Notes: generated by a model not told the origin, from the letters alone. Shown: positions 7,957 through 17,216, counted from the first letter of the stretch. The stretch: 64,000 bases of DNA from Nonomuraea turcica (GCF_030718205.1 NZ_JAUZQF010000004.1:62001-126000); one strand, 5' to 3'. Made by a program: numbers and translations.

Positions 7957-9009
7957 ATGGCCAGGGTCACACTCCAGACGATCGCCGACCGGCTCGGCGT
8001 GTCCCGGGCCACCGTGTCCTACGCCTTCTCCCGCCCCGACCAGCTCAGCGAAGGGCTACGGCAGCGGATCATGGAGGTGGCCGACGAGCTCGGCTACGCG
8101 GGGCCCAATCCGACGGCACGGTCCTTGCGGCTCGGCCGGGCGGGAGCGCTCGGACTGATCTTCAGCGAGACGCTGGCGTACGCGTTCGCCGACCCCTACG
8201 CGATCGGGTTCTTCCAAGGGCTGGCCACGGCCGCCGAGGACGCGGGAGTAGGGCTGCTCATCCTGCCGCTGCCGCACGGCGACCGGCGCAGCGAGACCGT
8301 ACGCGACGCGGTGGTGGACGCCTTCTGCGTCGTGTCGCTGCCGGACGGGCACCCCGCACTGGCCGAGGTGCTGGCCAGGAAGTTGCCGGTGGTGATCGTG
8401 GACGAGCCCTACGTGCCCGGACACCCGTTCGTCGGCATCGACGAGCCCGCGGCGGGTGCGGCGGCCGCGCGGCACCTGCTGGAACTGGGTCATCGGCGGA
8501 TCGGGGTGGCCATGGTGGGGCTCAACGACGACGGCTACACCGGCTGGGCCGACCCGGCGCGGCAGGAAGGCGCGGTGTTCGAGGCCATGCGGGGGCGGCG
8601 CGGCGGCTACCAGAGCGCGTGCGAGGAGACCGGTCTGGCGTGGGCCGGGGTGCCGTTCTACGAGGTGGCGCGCAACTCGCGTGAGGCGGGGAGGAAGGCT
8701 GGGCACGCGCTGCTCGGCCGCTCTCCGCGACCCACCGCCATCCTGACCAACACCGACGTGCTGGCGCTGGGCGTGCTGGACGCGGCGGCCGACCTGGGGA
8801 TCGGGGTGCCCGGGGAGCTGTCGGTGGTGGGGTTCTCCGACAGCGCCGCCGAGGAGGCCGGGCTCACCACGATCAGGCAGGCGAAGCAGGAGATCGGCGA
8901 GACCGCGGGGCGGCTGCTGTTGTCGGGGGACGCGGCCGAGCCCGAGCGGCTGATCTTCCCCCACGAGCTCGTCGTCCGCTCCTCAACCGCCCCGCCCCCT
9001 GAGCGTTAG
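7957..9009 (+). CDS. LacI/GalR family transcriptional regulator
   Basis: A 350-residue repressor. The N-terminal helix-turn-helix is VTLQTIADRLGVSRATVSYAFSRP with the hinge-helix region to about residue 60 (AGPNPTARSLRLGRAGALG). It is followed by a periplasmic-binding-protein-like sensor domain to residue about 345, including the conserved HLLELGHRRIGV and PTAILTNTDVLALGVLDAAADLGI...PGELSVVGFSDS segments. Length and domain order are normal. Effector and targets are unknown, since no sugar transport operon is adjacent. Classical LacI operators have a central CG; the palindrome just upstream does not, so it may serve a different protein. Confidence 0.92.
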   Translation: MARVTLQTIADRLGVSRATVSYAFSRPDQLSEGLRQRIMEVADELGYAGPNPTARSLRLGRAGALGLIFSETLAYAFADPYAIGFFQGLATAAEDAGVGLLILPLPHGDRRSETVRDAVVDAFCVVSLPDGHPALAEVLARKLPVVIVDEPYVPGHPFVGIDEPAAGAAAARHLLELGHRRIGVAMVGLNDDGYTGWADPARQEGAVFEAMRGRRGGYQSACEETGLAWAGVPFYEVARNSREAGRKAGHALLGRSPRPTAILTNTDVLALGVLDAAADLGIGVPGELSVVGFSDSAAEEAGLTTIRQAKQEIGETAGRLLLSGDAAEPERLIFPHELVVRSSTAPPPER

Positions 9010-9128
9010 GCCTCCTGGCGGGTTTGGGGCGCGATCTGCCCCTGTTCCATGACACATCCCATGGGGTACGGTTCAGTCGCTCATGCGAGTGGCGTCGGAA
9101 TTTCAGGCCCTTTGAGAGGGAATGTGCC

Positions 9129-9410
9129 ATGGCGGAGTTCATCGAGGTCCGCGCGACGATCGAAGGCCGCACGAAAGCGGCCGCGGTGGCGCACGGCATC
9201 CTGCGTGCGGGCCTGGCGACGTCCATCGACATCGACGAGGTGCCCCACCCGTCCGCGAACGCCTGGCAGCTCACCCTCATCACGACGGACCAGCACGCGC
9301 CGACCCTCGAACAGCACATCAGAGGAAGCGGCGAGAACGGCCCGATCGTCAGCCGGCCGGTGAGCCACGACCTCGACGGCTACCCCGCCTGGCTCACCGA
9401 CCAGCCTTGA
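9129..9410 (+). CDS. CutA1-like small protein
   Basis: A 93-residue protein. The layout matches CutA1 divalent-ion-tolerance proteins: an N-terminal beta strand, a helix (KAAAVAHGILRAGLATSIDIDEV), a strand with Trp (NAWQLTLITTD), a helix (HAPTLEQHIR) and a terminal PIVSRPVSHDLDGYPAWL, like the H-Y-x-x-P-x-I...Y-x-x-W-L end of the family. The start at 9129 is preceded by GAGAGGGA; the frame is open upstream but lacks a better start. CutA1 forms trimers related to PII proteins. Similarity is distant, so metal tolerance is not assured. Confidence 0.6.
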   Translation: MAEFIEVRATIEGRTKAAAVAHGILRAGLATSIDIDEVPHPSANAWQLTLITTDQHAPTLEQHIRGSGENGPIVSRPVSHDLDGYPAWLTDQP

Positions 9411-9424
9411 AAGTCCTCCAGTCC

Positions 9425-11026
9425 TTACGGCTCGCGTAGGTGCGCGGCGTCCCAGCAGTTCGTCCTGCCCGGCTTGCCGCAGCTCTCCAGGTCGTCGAGA
9501 GCCTGCACGAGGCCGGCCGTTCTGGGGTTACGCGGGTCGTTGGACTCCTGGTGAGGATCCGTGACGGTGTTGTAGTACTCGGGTTTCGGATCGCCCTCGT
9601 ACTCGACATAGAGCTCGCCGGCGGTGCGCACGGCGCCGTACGTGGGCGGAGTGGCGTTCCCCACCTTGCGCGAGTCCGCGTCGGGGTCGAAGCCCGGCGT
9701 GGCCGGCTCCGGCTTGACGTGCTCGATCAGCGCCGCGTTGCGCCAGTCCCGCACCGGGCGGCCCTGGATGAGGGGCAGCAGGCTGCGTCCGTCGCGGCTG
9801 TCACGCAGCGCCGGATCGATGCCGGCCATGTCGAGGAAGGTCGCGAACAGGTCCACGTTCTGGGCGATGGCGCCGGTCACGAGATCGCCCTGCCGTCCCG
9901 CGGCCGGGCGCTTGACCAGCAGCGGCACCCGGACGTCGTGGTCATAGGCGGTGGACTTGTTGCGGAGCAGGCGATGCTGGCCCAGGTGGAAACCGTTGTC
10001 GCTGGTGAACACCACGTATGTGTTCCGCCGCTCGCGCTCGGTCAACGTCGACAGCACGCGCTCGACCATGTCGTCGATCGACTGCACCATGCGGACTCGG
10101 TTGCGGAAGTCGGTGCGCAGCTCCTTGATGAGCTTCGGCTCGATCGGCTCCCGCCGCACCCACGAGGGCTTGTCCGCGGTGTCCTCGTTGAACGCGGGCA
10201 GCGTGGTCACATCGATGTCGGCGCAGTCGACGCCGCCGCAGTCCCCGTGGGGGAACTCGCCGGCGGGCCACTTGTTCTTCGGCCGGTCACGCCGCGCGGG
10301 CGGGAAACGCGGCTCCTTGTCGCCCGGCTTGACGTCGACCCTGGCGTGTGGCGAGAACGGCGAGACCTGGAGGAAGAACGGCTCGTCGGGCGCGTACCGG
10401 CGGGAGCGCTCGATGAACCCGACCGCCCGCTTCCCGAGCTCGTCCACCAGATAGGTGCCGTCGGACGGGTCATGGGGCCTGGCGCCGGGCGTCTGCTCCT
10501 TGATGTAGCGGGTGAGCTGGTACCTGTACTCGTTGTAGCCGCCGGCCCCCGCGACATGCCACTCGTCCCACCCGGCCGGCACCTTGTAGCCCTCGCCCGC
10601 CGGATACTCGTTGACGTACTTGCCCAGGTAGCCGGTGCGGTAGCCGGCCTGGTGCAACGCGGTGGCATAGGTGCGGCCCTCGTGCGGCGCGAACGCCCGG
10701 TAGCCGCCCCTGTCGTAGCCCTCGTTGGTGCGCACGCCGGTGTTGTGCGGGAACTGCCCGGTGAACATCGTGGCCCGCGACGGACAGCAGAGCGAGTCGG
10801 CCACGTAGTAACTGCCGAACGTGGTGCCGCCCTTGGCCAGGCCCTTGACGGCGTCCATGTACTGGAGCAGCTCGGCCGACATGTCGTCGACCAGGAAGAA
10901 GATGATGTTCGGCCGCTCGGGCTTGGCGACGACGCTCGCGGCGTTCGCCTGGCCGGCGGTGGTCAGAGCCAGAACGACGGCCAACACCATCGCCCAGGCT
11001 CGCAGGATTTTCGCGCGCATGGACAT
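9425..11026 (-). CDS. Secreted sulfatase (arylsulfatase family)
   Basis: A 533-residue exported enzyme of the alkaline-phosphatase superfamily. A signal peptide covers about residues 1-30 (MVLAVVLALTTAGQANAA). The first metal-binding strand is NIIFFLVDDMS. The sulfatase signature CxPSR is present as C80-C-P-S-R84, so Cys80 is the residue converted to formylglycine. A C-terminal metal site appears in VVFTSDNGFHLGQHRL, and GKYVNEYP is the usual downstream signature. It would need a formylglycine-generating enzyme, not present in this window. The sulfate ester substrate is unknown. It is convergent with the CutA-like gene, 14 bp away. Confidence 0.93.
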   Translation of the reverse strand: MSMRAKILRAWAMVLAVVLALTTAGQANAASVVAKPERPNIIFFLVDDMSAELLQYMDAVKGLAKGGTTFGSYYVADSLCCPSRATMFTGQFPHNTGVRTNEGYDRGGYRAFAPHEGRTYATALHQAGYRTGYLGKYVNEYPAGEGYKVPAGWDEWHVAGAGGYNEYRYQLTRYIKEQTPGARPHDPSDGTYLVDELGKRAVGFIERSRRYAPDEPFFLQVSPFSPHARVDVKPGDKEPRFPPARRDRPKNKWPAGEFPHGDCGGVDCADIDVTTLPAFNEDTADKPSWVRREPIEPKLIKELRTDFRNRVRMVQSIDDMVERVLSTLTERERRNTYVVFTSDNGFHLGQHRLLRNKSTAYDHDVRVPLLVKRPAAGRQGDLVTGAIAQNVDLFATFLDMAGIDPALRDSRDGRSLLPLIQGRPVRDWRNAALIEHVKPEPATPGFDPDADSRKVGNATPPTYGAVRTAGELYVEYEGDPKPEYYNTVTDPHQESNDPRNPRTAGLVQALDDLESCGKPGRTNCWDAAHLREP

Positions 11027-11166
11027 GACAGCCCTTTACGGAGGGAGGGAGCTTAGGGCTGCAATGTACGCTAATGTCCGACATCACGAATAATCGACCA
11101 ATTCATCCCACGATCAGGCAAAGGTCGGCAGGGCTGATCGCGGTGCGGGAGCGCGAACGGTTCAGG

Positions 11167-11976
11167 TCACGTGGCGCGCATCAACCCGTGGCAGGCGATC
11201 GCGGCGGCGGCCACCACGTTCAGTGAGTCCACGCCGGCGGCCATGGCCGTCGCGCTCATCGGGATGCACACCGCCTGATCGGCTTCCTCCAGCCAGTGGG
11301 ACGACAGCCCATCCCCTTCGGCGCCGAGCAGCAGCGCCACGCGATCCGCCAGGACGACCTCGTCCATCGGAATGGCGGCCTGATCCGGGGTCAGGGCGAG
11401 GGTCTGGTAGCCCGCCTCCCGCAACCGGGCGAGCCCGTCGAACCAGTCGTCCATCCGCGCGTACGGGATCGAGAACACCGCTCCCATCGACACCTTCACC
11501 GCCCGCCGATAGAGCGGATCCGCGCACCGGGGCGACAGGATGATCGCGTCCACTCCCAGCGCGGCGGCCGATCTGAAGATCGCGCCGACGTTCGAGTGGT
11601 CGACCAGGTCCTCCAGCACCAGCAGCCGCCGTGTCCCGCCCTTGAGCAGGGTGTCGACCGAGGGCAGCGGGAGCCGCTCCATGGAGGCGAGGGCGCCGCG
11701 GTGGACCTGGAAGCCGGCGATGCCCAACATGATCTCGTCGCTCACCACGTAGACGAGGGCGTCGCCGAGCACATCGGACAGCGCGGGCAGCCAGCGGCCC
11801 GTGGTCAGCACGGAGCGGATCGGGTAGCCGGCGCCGATGGCACGCCTGATCACCTTCTCGCCCTCGGCGAGGAAGAGGCCGCGCTCGGCCTCCAGGCTCT
11901 TGCGCAGCTCCACGTCCCGCAGACGGGTGTAGTCGGAAAGGCGCGGGTCGTCGGCGTCGGTTACGTACTCCAGCAC
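11167..11976 (-). CDS. SpoU/TrmH-family RNA 2'-O-methyltransferase
   Basis: A 269-residue SPOUT methyltransferase that methylates ribose 2'-OH in tRNA or 23S rRNA using S-adenosylmethionine. An N-terminal substrate-binding region (residues about 1-105) has FLAEGEKVIRRAIGAGY. The three trefoil-knot motifs are clear: LVDHSNVGAIFRSAAALG, ALLLGAEGDGLS and IPMSATAMAAGVDSLNVVAAAAIA. The frame is open far upstream, through the next gene, so I used the GTG at 11976 (VLEYVTDADDPRLSDYTRLRD), which gives the normal family length. Target nucleotide unknown. Confidence 0.88.
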   Translation of the reverse strand: MLEYVTDADDPRLSDYTRLRDVELRKSLEAERGLFLAEGEKVIRRAIGAGYPIRSVLTTGRWLPALSDVLGDALVYVVSDEIMLGIAGFQVHRGALASMERLPLPSVDTLLKGGTRRLLVLEDLVDHSNVGAIFRSAAALGVDAIILSPRCADPLYRRAVKVSMGAVFSIPYARMDDWFDGLARLREAGYQTLALTPDQAAIPMDEVVLADRVALLLGAEGDGLSSHWLEEADQAVCIPMSATAMAAGVDSLNVVAAAAIACHGLMRAT

Positions 11977-12005
11977 GCTCCCGATACTGCCAGCCGGTGA
12001 GGCAC

Positions 12006-12776
12006 TCAAGCGCCTTCGGCCACCGTCATGCGCCGCCTGACCTGCCACACCATGGCGTAGCAGGTGAGGACCGCGCACAGGCCGATCACCGTGCCCGCGC
12101 CGACCTTGGTGATCAGGCCGGGCAGGCCGAACACCGGGTTGGGCTCGTCCACCAGGGGCCAGAGGAGCGCGCCGGCGGCGGCCCCCGCCGCGCCGGCCGC
12201 CAGCACGGTCCAGCGCGTGCGCGAGGAGATCCGCAACCGGTCCGGCACGGGCGCCGCCGCCATCCTCGACAGTCCCCGCCACCCCCACCACACCACCACG
12301 GCCAGCCCGATCGCCGACGACGTGTACTGCAGGAGGCGGAACAGCCTGATCACCCCGAAAACCGACACGGACAACCACGGACCCCACTCCGCCGGGCCGG
12401 TGGAATGGGTGAAGGAGTCCCACACGACGTGAGTGACCGCGCCGAGCACGGCGCCCGCGGCGATGGGGAGCGGCCGTAGCCGGTCCGGGGCCAAGAGCGC
12501 GGCCCGGCCGGCCAGCGACGGCGGGAGCAAGGAGATCAGCGGGTCCCTGAAGATCCAGTGGAACAGCGGCACCAGCATCAGCACTGCGGCCAGGTCGATG
12601 GTGACGACGCCGAGCCAGGAGTGCCAGTTGGTGTAGTCAGGCAGGAAAGGGAGGAAGATCGGCAGGTCCGGGACCATCGCTCCCATCGCCAACGCCCATG
12701 GATCGGCGAATCTGCGTACCCGTGATGACATGATCAACGGCACCACCGCGGCGATGTGACTGGGCGTGAACGGCAC
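12006..12776 (-). CDS. DUF4184 family membrane protein
   Basis: A 256-residue membrane protein starting MPFTPSHIAAVVPL, the diagnostic N-terminus of DUF4184, followed by DLPIFLPF and THVVWDSFTH, which resemble the His/Asp pattern of the YdjM-like metal-dependent hydrolase superfamily. About six hydrophobic segments are visible. Function is unknown. It starts upstream of the SpoU methyltransferase on the same strand, 29 bp before that gene's chosen start, so the two may form an operon. Confidence 0.85.
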   Translation of the reverse strand: MPFTPSHIAAVVPLIMSSRVRRFADPWALAMGAMVPDLPIFLPFLPDYTNWHSWLGVVTIDLAAVLMLVPLFHWIFRDPLISLLPPSLAGRAALLAPDRLRPLPIAAGAVLGAVTHVVWDSFTHSTGPAEWGPWLSVSVFGVIRLFRLLQYTSSAIGLAVVVWWGWRGLSRMAAAPVPDRLRISSRTRWTVLAAGAAGAAAGALLWPLVDEPNPVFGLPGLITKVGAGTVIGLCAVLTCYAMVWQVRRRMTVAEGA

Positions 12777-12949
12777 AGACTTGCCCTCCCCCGAAGAGTC
12801 CTGAAGAGTCCCGAATCATCCCCAACGATCAGCGCTCATTATGTGCGGAACTGGACCATCCCTTTGCCTTCGTCTTCCAAGATAACGATCCGTGATGGGT
12901 AAGTAACAGTTCGCTGTCGACGGCCGGATAGCCGGGAGTTCGGGGGTTC

Positions 12950-13588
12950 ATGGTGCCTGATCAGCGGATTCATGAGCATCCGGCCGCGTCAGCCGATTGG
13001 CTCCGCGCGGCCCGCACGGCCCGCTGGCTGTCCGTGGCCACGCTCGCCTGGCTGGGTGTCGAAAGCACGCTCGGCCTGGCGGCGGGCTTGGCCGCGCACT
13101 CGGTGGCGCTGATCGGATGGGCACTGTCCGCACTGGTGGAGGCGGCGGCCAGTTTGATCGTGCTGTGGCGGTTCACCGGGGCGCGCACGCTGTCGCCGGG
13201 CGCGGAGAGCACCGCCAGGAAGGCGATCGCGCTGAGCTTCTGGCTGCTCGCGCCCTACCTGGTCATACACGTGGCCTACGACCTGGGCGAGGGTTACCGG
13301 GCCACGCCGAGCGTGCTGGGCATCGTGGTGACGGCGTGCAGCCTGGTCGGGATGCCGGCGCTGGGCATCATCAAGCGGCGGCTGGGCCGCCGGCTGGCCT
13401 CCGCGGCCACGTCGGGCGAGGGCATGCAGAATCTGATCTGCGGGGCGATGGCGGCCGGCGTCCTGGCCGGGCTGTGGCTCAACACCCTGGGCTGGTGGTG
13501 GGTGGATCCGGCCGTGGCGCTGATGCTGGCGGCGGTCGCGGTACGGGAGGGAAAGCGGGCCTGGCGCGGCCACGTCTGCTCCCACTGA
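12950..13588 (+). CDS. Cation-diffusion-facilitator-like membrane protein lacking canonical metal ligands
   Basis: A 212-residue protein with about six hydrophobic segments. The ends resemble the transmembrane part of actinobacterial cation efflux proteins: AHSVALIGWALSALVEAAASLIVLWRFTG early, and GLWLNTLGWWWVDPAVALMLAAVAVREGKRAWRG late. In usual members the equivalents of GWALSALVE and QNLICGAMA carry Asp residues that bind zinc (FGLDSxxE, TLVDAYLA); here those positions are Ser and Cys. There is no cytoplasmic C-terminal domain. Transport of metal is therefore doubtful; it may be a repurposed scaffold. The start is an ATG with a GGGGTTC context. Confidence 0.7.
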   Translation: MVPDQRIHEHPAASADWLRAARTARWLSVATLAWLGVESTLGLAAGLAAHSVALIGWALSALVEAAASLIVLWRFTGARTLSPGAESTARKAIALSFWLLAPYLVIHVAYDLGEGYRATPSVLGIVVTACSLVGMPALGIIKRRLGRRLASAATSGEGMQNLICGAMAAGVLAGLWLNTLGWWWVDPAVALMLAAVAVREGKRAWRGHVCSH

Positions 13589-13783
13589 ACAACCGTCCGC
13601 CACATCCCCCGTATATTGCTGGCAATTCGGTCACAGTTGCGGCCAGCGACGGCCACAGAGCGTAATTGCCGCATCAAAAGGGCTGTTTTGCACCACTGAC
13701 CGCACCGAGTATCGTTCCCGGAGTATTGCGGAGCATCTCCCGCTAGGGTCTCCGGAAGGTCTCAACACACCTAAGAGGACATC

Positions 13784-15565
13784 GTGGGGCGACACCGCAC
13801 AGACGAGCTCGACGGCGGATACGGCGGCGGATACCGAGCCAGCGAACCCCCCTCCCGCAGGCGCCGCAGCAGCCGGGGCCGCGTTCTCGTGCCGTTGGCC
13901 GGCGCCGTGGCGCTGGCCGTGCTCCTCGGTGTGGCCGCGTTCGTCATCTTCAACCGCGACCACGACTGCTCGGGCGGCAAGCTCGCGCTGCGCGTCGTCG
14001 CCACTCCCGACATCGAGCCGTCGCTCAGCAAGATCGCGAATAACTACAACAAGGCCATGCACTCGATCGACGGCAAGTGCGTGGACGTGACGGTGGCCAA
14101 GGAGGCGGCGGCCAGGACGGCCAACGCGCTGGCCGCGGGCAAGGCCACCGCCGACTTCTGGGTGGCGGACTCCAGCCTGCTCTTGGAGAGCATGCGCAGG
14201 ACCCCGGCGGGCAAGGCGCTGCCCGAGCCCGAGGTCTCGATCGCCACCTCCCCCGTCGTGCTGGCGGCGGCCAAGTCGGCCGCGGCGAAGTTGTCCAGCG
14301 CCCTCAAGCCGAGCTGGTCCAGCATGATCGCAGCGGCGAACGTGGCGAACGTGGACGGCCCCGGCAAGCAGGTCCGCGTGCTCGCCCTCGACCCGCAGAA
14401 GAACTCCGCGGGCCTGGCCGCGCTGGTGGCCGCGGCGGGCACGGCCAAGGAGGCCGGGCAGGACAAGGCGCTGGTGGGCGCGCTGAAGGAGCTGTCGGGC
14501 CAGCTCGCGTCCGACTCGACGGCGCTGCTGGCCAGCCTCACCGTGAAGTCCGGCAGCAAGGTGCCCGTGGGCGTGGCCTCCGAGCAGGCCATCTACGCGC
14601 ACAACACGAAGAAGCCGGAGGCCCCGGTGGTGGCCCTCTATCCGGAGGAGGGCACGCTCAGCCTCGACTACCCGGTCACGATCCTCACCAAGGATCCGGC
14701 CACGCAGAAGGCTGCGGCGGACTTCAAGCAGGAGCTGTCCACGGATCCGGCCAAGAAGATCCTGCGTGACGCCGGTTTCCGCAGCGCGGACGGCAAGGCG
14801 GGCGACGTGCTGACGAAGGACAAGGGGTTCACCCCGGAGACCCCGCAGGCGCTGCCCGCTCCCGACGGGGCGACCGTGGCGCGGATGGTGCAGACCTGGT
14901 CCAGGCTGAACCTGGGCTCACGCCTGCTCACCCTGCTCGACGTCTCGGGCACGATGGCGCTGCCGGTGCCGGGCACGGGCATGACCCGGATGCAGGCCAT
15001 CGGCAAGATCGCCACTGAGGGTCTCGGCCTGTTCCCCGCCGACTCCGAGCTGGGCGTGTGGACGTTCTCCACGCATCTGGACGGCCGCGGCAAGGACTGG
15101 AAGGAGATCGTCTCCCTCGGACCGCTCACCGAGAGCATCGACGGCACGCTCCGCAAGGACCTGATGGTCAAGCAGCTCAGCACGATCCAGGCCAAGGCGA
15201 CGGGCGACACGGGGCTGAACGACACGCTCAAGGCCGCGTACACGGAGATGACCGAGACGTACCAGCAGGACAAGATCAACACGCTCTTGATCCTCACGGA
15301 CGGCGCGGGCAACGACGACCCCGACGGCGGGATCAAGAATCCGGCGATCCTGCAGTTCCTGAAGGACACCTACGACCCTAAGCGCCCGGTCAGCATCATC
15401 ATCATCGCCTTCGGCCCGGACGCCGCGCCCGGCAAGCAGCGGATGGACGCGCTGGCCAAGGCGACCGGCGGCGAGGCGTACATCGCCAAGAACATCCTGC
15501 AGGTCCGCGACTTCTTCCTGCAGGGTATGGAGCGCCGCCTCTGCTCCCCGAACTGCGACGGCTGA
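13784..15565 (+). CDS. Membrane-anchored solute-binding/VWA-domain fusion protein
   Basis: A 593-residue protein with an Arg-rich cytoplasmic N-terminus and a single membrane anchor (about residues 36-57, VLVPLAGAVALAVLLGVAAFVIF). The exported part begins with a periplasmic-binding-protein-like domain (LALRVVATPDIEPSLSKIANNYNK, ADFWVADSSLLL, VVALYPEEGTLSLDYPVTIL). It ends with a von Willebrand A domain (about residues 380-590) whose MIDAS motif DVSGTM is intact (LLTLLDVSGTMALP, then LLILTDGAGNDDPDGG). The GTG start is preceded by AAGAGGACATC. This two-domain family is common in actinobacteria and its role is unknown. The next gene, a membrane sigma factor, starts 107 bp downstream after a hairpin. 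Confidence 0.83.
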   Translation: MGRHRTDELDGGYGGGYRASEPPSRRRRSSRGRVLVPLAGAVALAVLLGVAAFVIFNRDHDCSGGKLALRVVATPDIEPSLSKIANNYNKAMHSIDGKCVDVTVAKEAAARTANALAAGKATADFWVADSSLLLESMRRTPAGKALPEPEVSIATSPVVLAAAKSAAAKLSSALKPSWSSMIAAANVANVDGPGKQVRVLALDPQKNSAGLAALVAAAGTAKEAGQDKALVGALKELSGQLASDSTALLASLTVKSGSKVPVGVASEQAIYAHNTKKPEAPVVALYPEEGTLSLDYPVTILTKDPATQKAAADFKQELSTDPAKKILRDAGFRSADGKAGDVLTKDKGFTPETPQALPAPDGATVARMVQTWSRLNLGSRLLTLLDVSGTMALPVPGTGMTRMQAIGKIATEGLGLFPADSELGVWTFSTHLDGRGKDWKEIVSLGPLTESIDGTLRKDLMVKQLSTIQAKATGDTGLNDTLKAAYTEMTETYQQDKINTLLILTDGAGNDDPDGGIKNPAILQFLKDTYDPKRPVSIIIIAFGPDAAPGKQRMDALAKATGGEAYIAKNILQVRDFFLQGMERRLCSPNCDG

Positions 15566-15568
15566 GTT

Positions 15569-15598
15569 CCCCTCTCATGCCCAATGGGCATGAGGGGC
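15569..15598 (+). terminator. Hairpin terminator after the VWA gene
   Basis: CTCATGCCC (15574-15582) pairs with GGGCATGAG (15586-15594) across an AAT loop, with flanking CC/GG extending the stem. It lies 8 bp after the stop codon. No T-run follows, as is usual for actinobacterial terminators. Confidence 0.6.
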
Positions 15599-15671
15599 GA
15601 ACCTGGACAAACTAGGCCGCGTCCTCTCCGCGTGGGGCTTGAGTGCCCGTCGTACCTGCGGGGAGGGATCC

Positions 15672-17216
15672 GTGCCTGGATGGCCGACCGTCGATCGCGC
15701 CGGTGATCAGGAGCTCGTGGAGGCTCTGCGGCGCGCGGACGCCGACGCTCCCGCCAAGCTCTTCGACTCCTACGCAGAGCGGCTGTACGACTACGCCTTC
15801 TCCCTGGCCGGGGACCGGGACCTGGCGACGGACGCCGTGCACGACGCCCTCGTCACCGCGCAGGGGTGCGTGGAGCGGCTGAGGGAGCCGAGCCGGCTGC
15901 GGGCCTGGCTGTACGCGCTGGCCAGATTCCAGGTGCGGGCCAGGATGGCGCACCGGAGCACCCCCACACAAGAGCTTCCCGACCTGGAGGAGCAGGCGGA
16001 TCCGGAGCTCGCCGACCTGGTTCACGAGACGCTGGGCGAGCTCGGCGAGAGCGAGCGGGAGGTTCTGGAGCTGTCGCTGCGCCACGGCCTGACCCCGTCC
16101 GAGGCCGGCGCGGTGCTGGCGCTGACCTCGCGGCAGGCGGCCGCCAAGCTGAGCAAGGCCCGCGACCATCTGGAGATCGCCGCGGCGGCCGTGGTGCTGG
16201 CCAGGACGGGCCGGGCGCACTGCCCCGACCTGTCGGCGATGGTCGACTCGTGGGAGGGGCCGCTCACCCCGCTGCTGCGGCGGCGGTTGTCGGGGCACAT
16301 CGGCGGCTGCGAGGTGTGCACCGAGGGCCGGCATCGGCAGGTCTCGGCCGGGCGGCTCCTGGACATGGTGCCGGTCGCGTTCCCGCCGATCTCCCTGCGC
16401 CGCCGGGTGATCGACACGTGTCTCAGTCCTGAGCGCGGTCAGACCCGCACGCTGATCATGGATCGCGGGGACAGCTTCGACCGGGCCGGGTTCCCGGTGC
16501 CGGCCGAGCGCCGCTCGCGCCGGCGCAGGCCGCGCAGGCTCGCGCCGGTGGTGCTGGCGGGCGTGTGTGTGCTGGCCGCGACGGGCGCCATGGTCGTGAT
16601 CAGCGGCGGGAAGGCGTCGAACCCCACCGCGCTGCAGTTCTCCCCCACCCTCCCCGCCGAAGAGAGTCCGACGCCGGAGGCCGTGCCCGAGCAGGATGAC
16701 CTGACTCCCTCACCGAAGCCGACCCCGACCCCGACCTCGAGCACCGGCCCGTCGGACGGGCCCACGCCGAGCGGGCGGCCGGCCGCCGCGCGGCCGAGCA
16801 CGAGGCCCGCGGCCGCACCCACGGCCACCCGCCGCAGGCCCGCGCCCGGCGCCAGGCTCGGGGTCTCGTGCCCACGGGGAATCGACGGGGCGGCCAAGAT
16901 CGGGCTCAGCGCCCGCAACGCCTCGGTGTCCTGGGTGGCGACCGCCTCTCAGGGCCTGGACGTGTTCCCGGCGAGCGGGTCGATCAAGACCGGCGGCTCG
17001 GTGATGATCTGGGTAACGGTGATCGACCCGAACGAGGCCGGCACGGGCCGGGTCACGTTCACCTCGAACGGCGGCACCGGGACCTGCTCGCTCTCCTGGG
17101 ACGGCCGGGAGCCCCGGGCGTCCGACCCGCCGAGCGACGACCCGACGCCCACGCCTGAGCCGACCGAATCACCCACGGGGCTCGAGACGTCCTCAGTGGA
17201 GACCATGGCAGGGTAA
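15672..17216 (+). CDS. ECF sigma factor fused to zinc-finger anti-sigma module, membrane anchor and exported domain
   Basis: A 514-residue protein. Residues about 10-85 are sigma-70 region 2 (ELVEALRRADADAPAKLFDSYAERLYDYAFSLAGDRDLATDAVHDALV). Residues about 115-170 are region 4 (LGELGESEREVLELSLRHGLTPSEAGAVLALTSRQAAAKLSKAR). Next comes a ZAS-type anti-sigma element with H209-xxx-C213-xx-C216. A basic stretch precedes a single membrane helix (about 291-310). After it is a Pro/Thr/Ser-rich linker and a C-terminal beta-rich domain (ISCP-type start at VSCPRGIDGAAKIGLSARNASVSWVATASQG). The GTG start at 15672 follows GGGAGGG. Sigma, anti-sigma and sensor parts in one chain suggest a membrane-tethered sigma factor released by proteolysis or by a redox/zinc change; that mechanism is inference. 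Confidence 0.85.
   Translation: MPGWPTVDRAGDQELVEALRRADADAPAKLFDSYAERLYDYAFSLAGDRDLATDAVHDALVTAQGCVERLREPSRLRAWLYALARFQVRARMAHRSTPTQELPDLEEQADPELADLVHETLGELGESEREVLELSLRHGLTPSEAGAVLALTSRQAAAKLSKARDHLEIAAAAVVLARTGRAHCPDLSAMVDSWEGPLTPLLRRRLSGHIGGCEVCTEGRHRQVSAGRLLDMVPVAFPPISLRRRVIDTCLSPERGQTRTLIMDRGDSFDRAGFPVPAERRSRRRRPRRLAPVVLAGVCVLAATGAMVVISGGKASNPTALQFSPTLPAEESPTPEAVPEQDDLTPSPKPTPTPTSSTGPSDGPTPSGRPAAARPSTRPAAAPTATRRRPAPGARLGVSCPRGIDGAAKIGLSARNASVSWVATASQGLDVFPASGSIKTGGSVMIWVTVIDPNEAGTGRVTFTSNGGTGTCSLSWDGREPRASDPPSDDPTPTPEPTESPTGLETSSVETMAG

Noticed and set aside
9440..11056. Long plus-strand frame opposite the sulfatase
   Set aside because: The sulfatase on the minus strand has all family motifs; the opposite frame has none.
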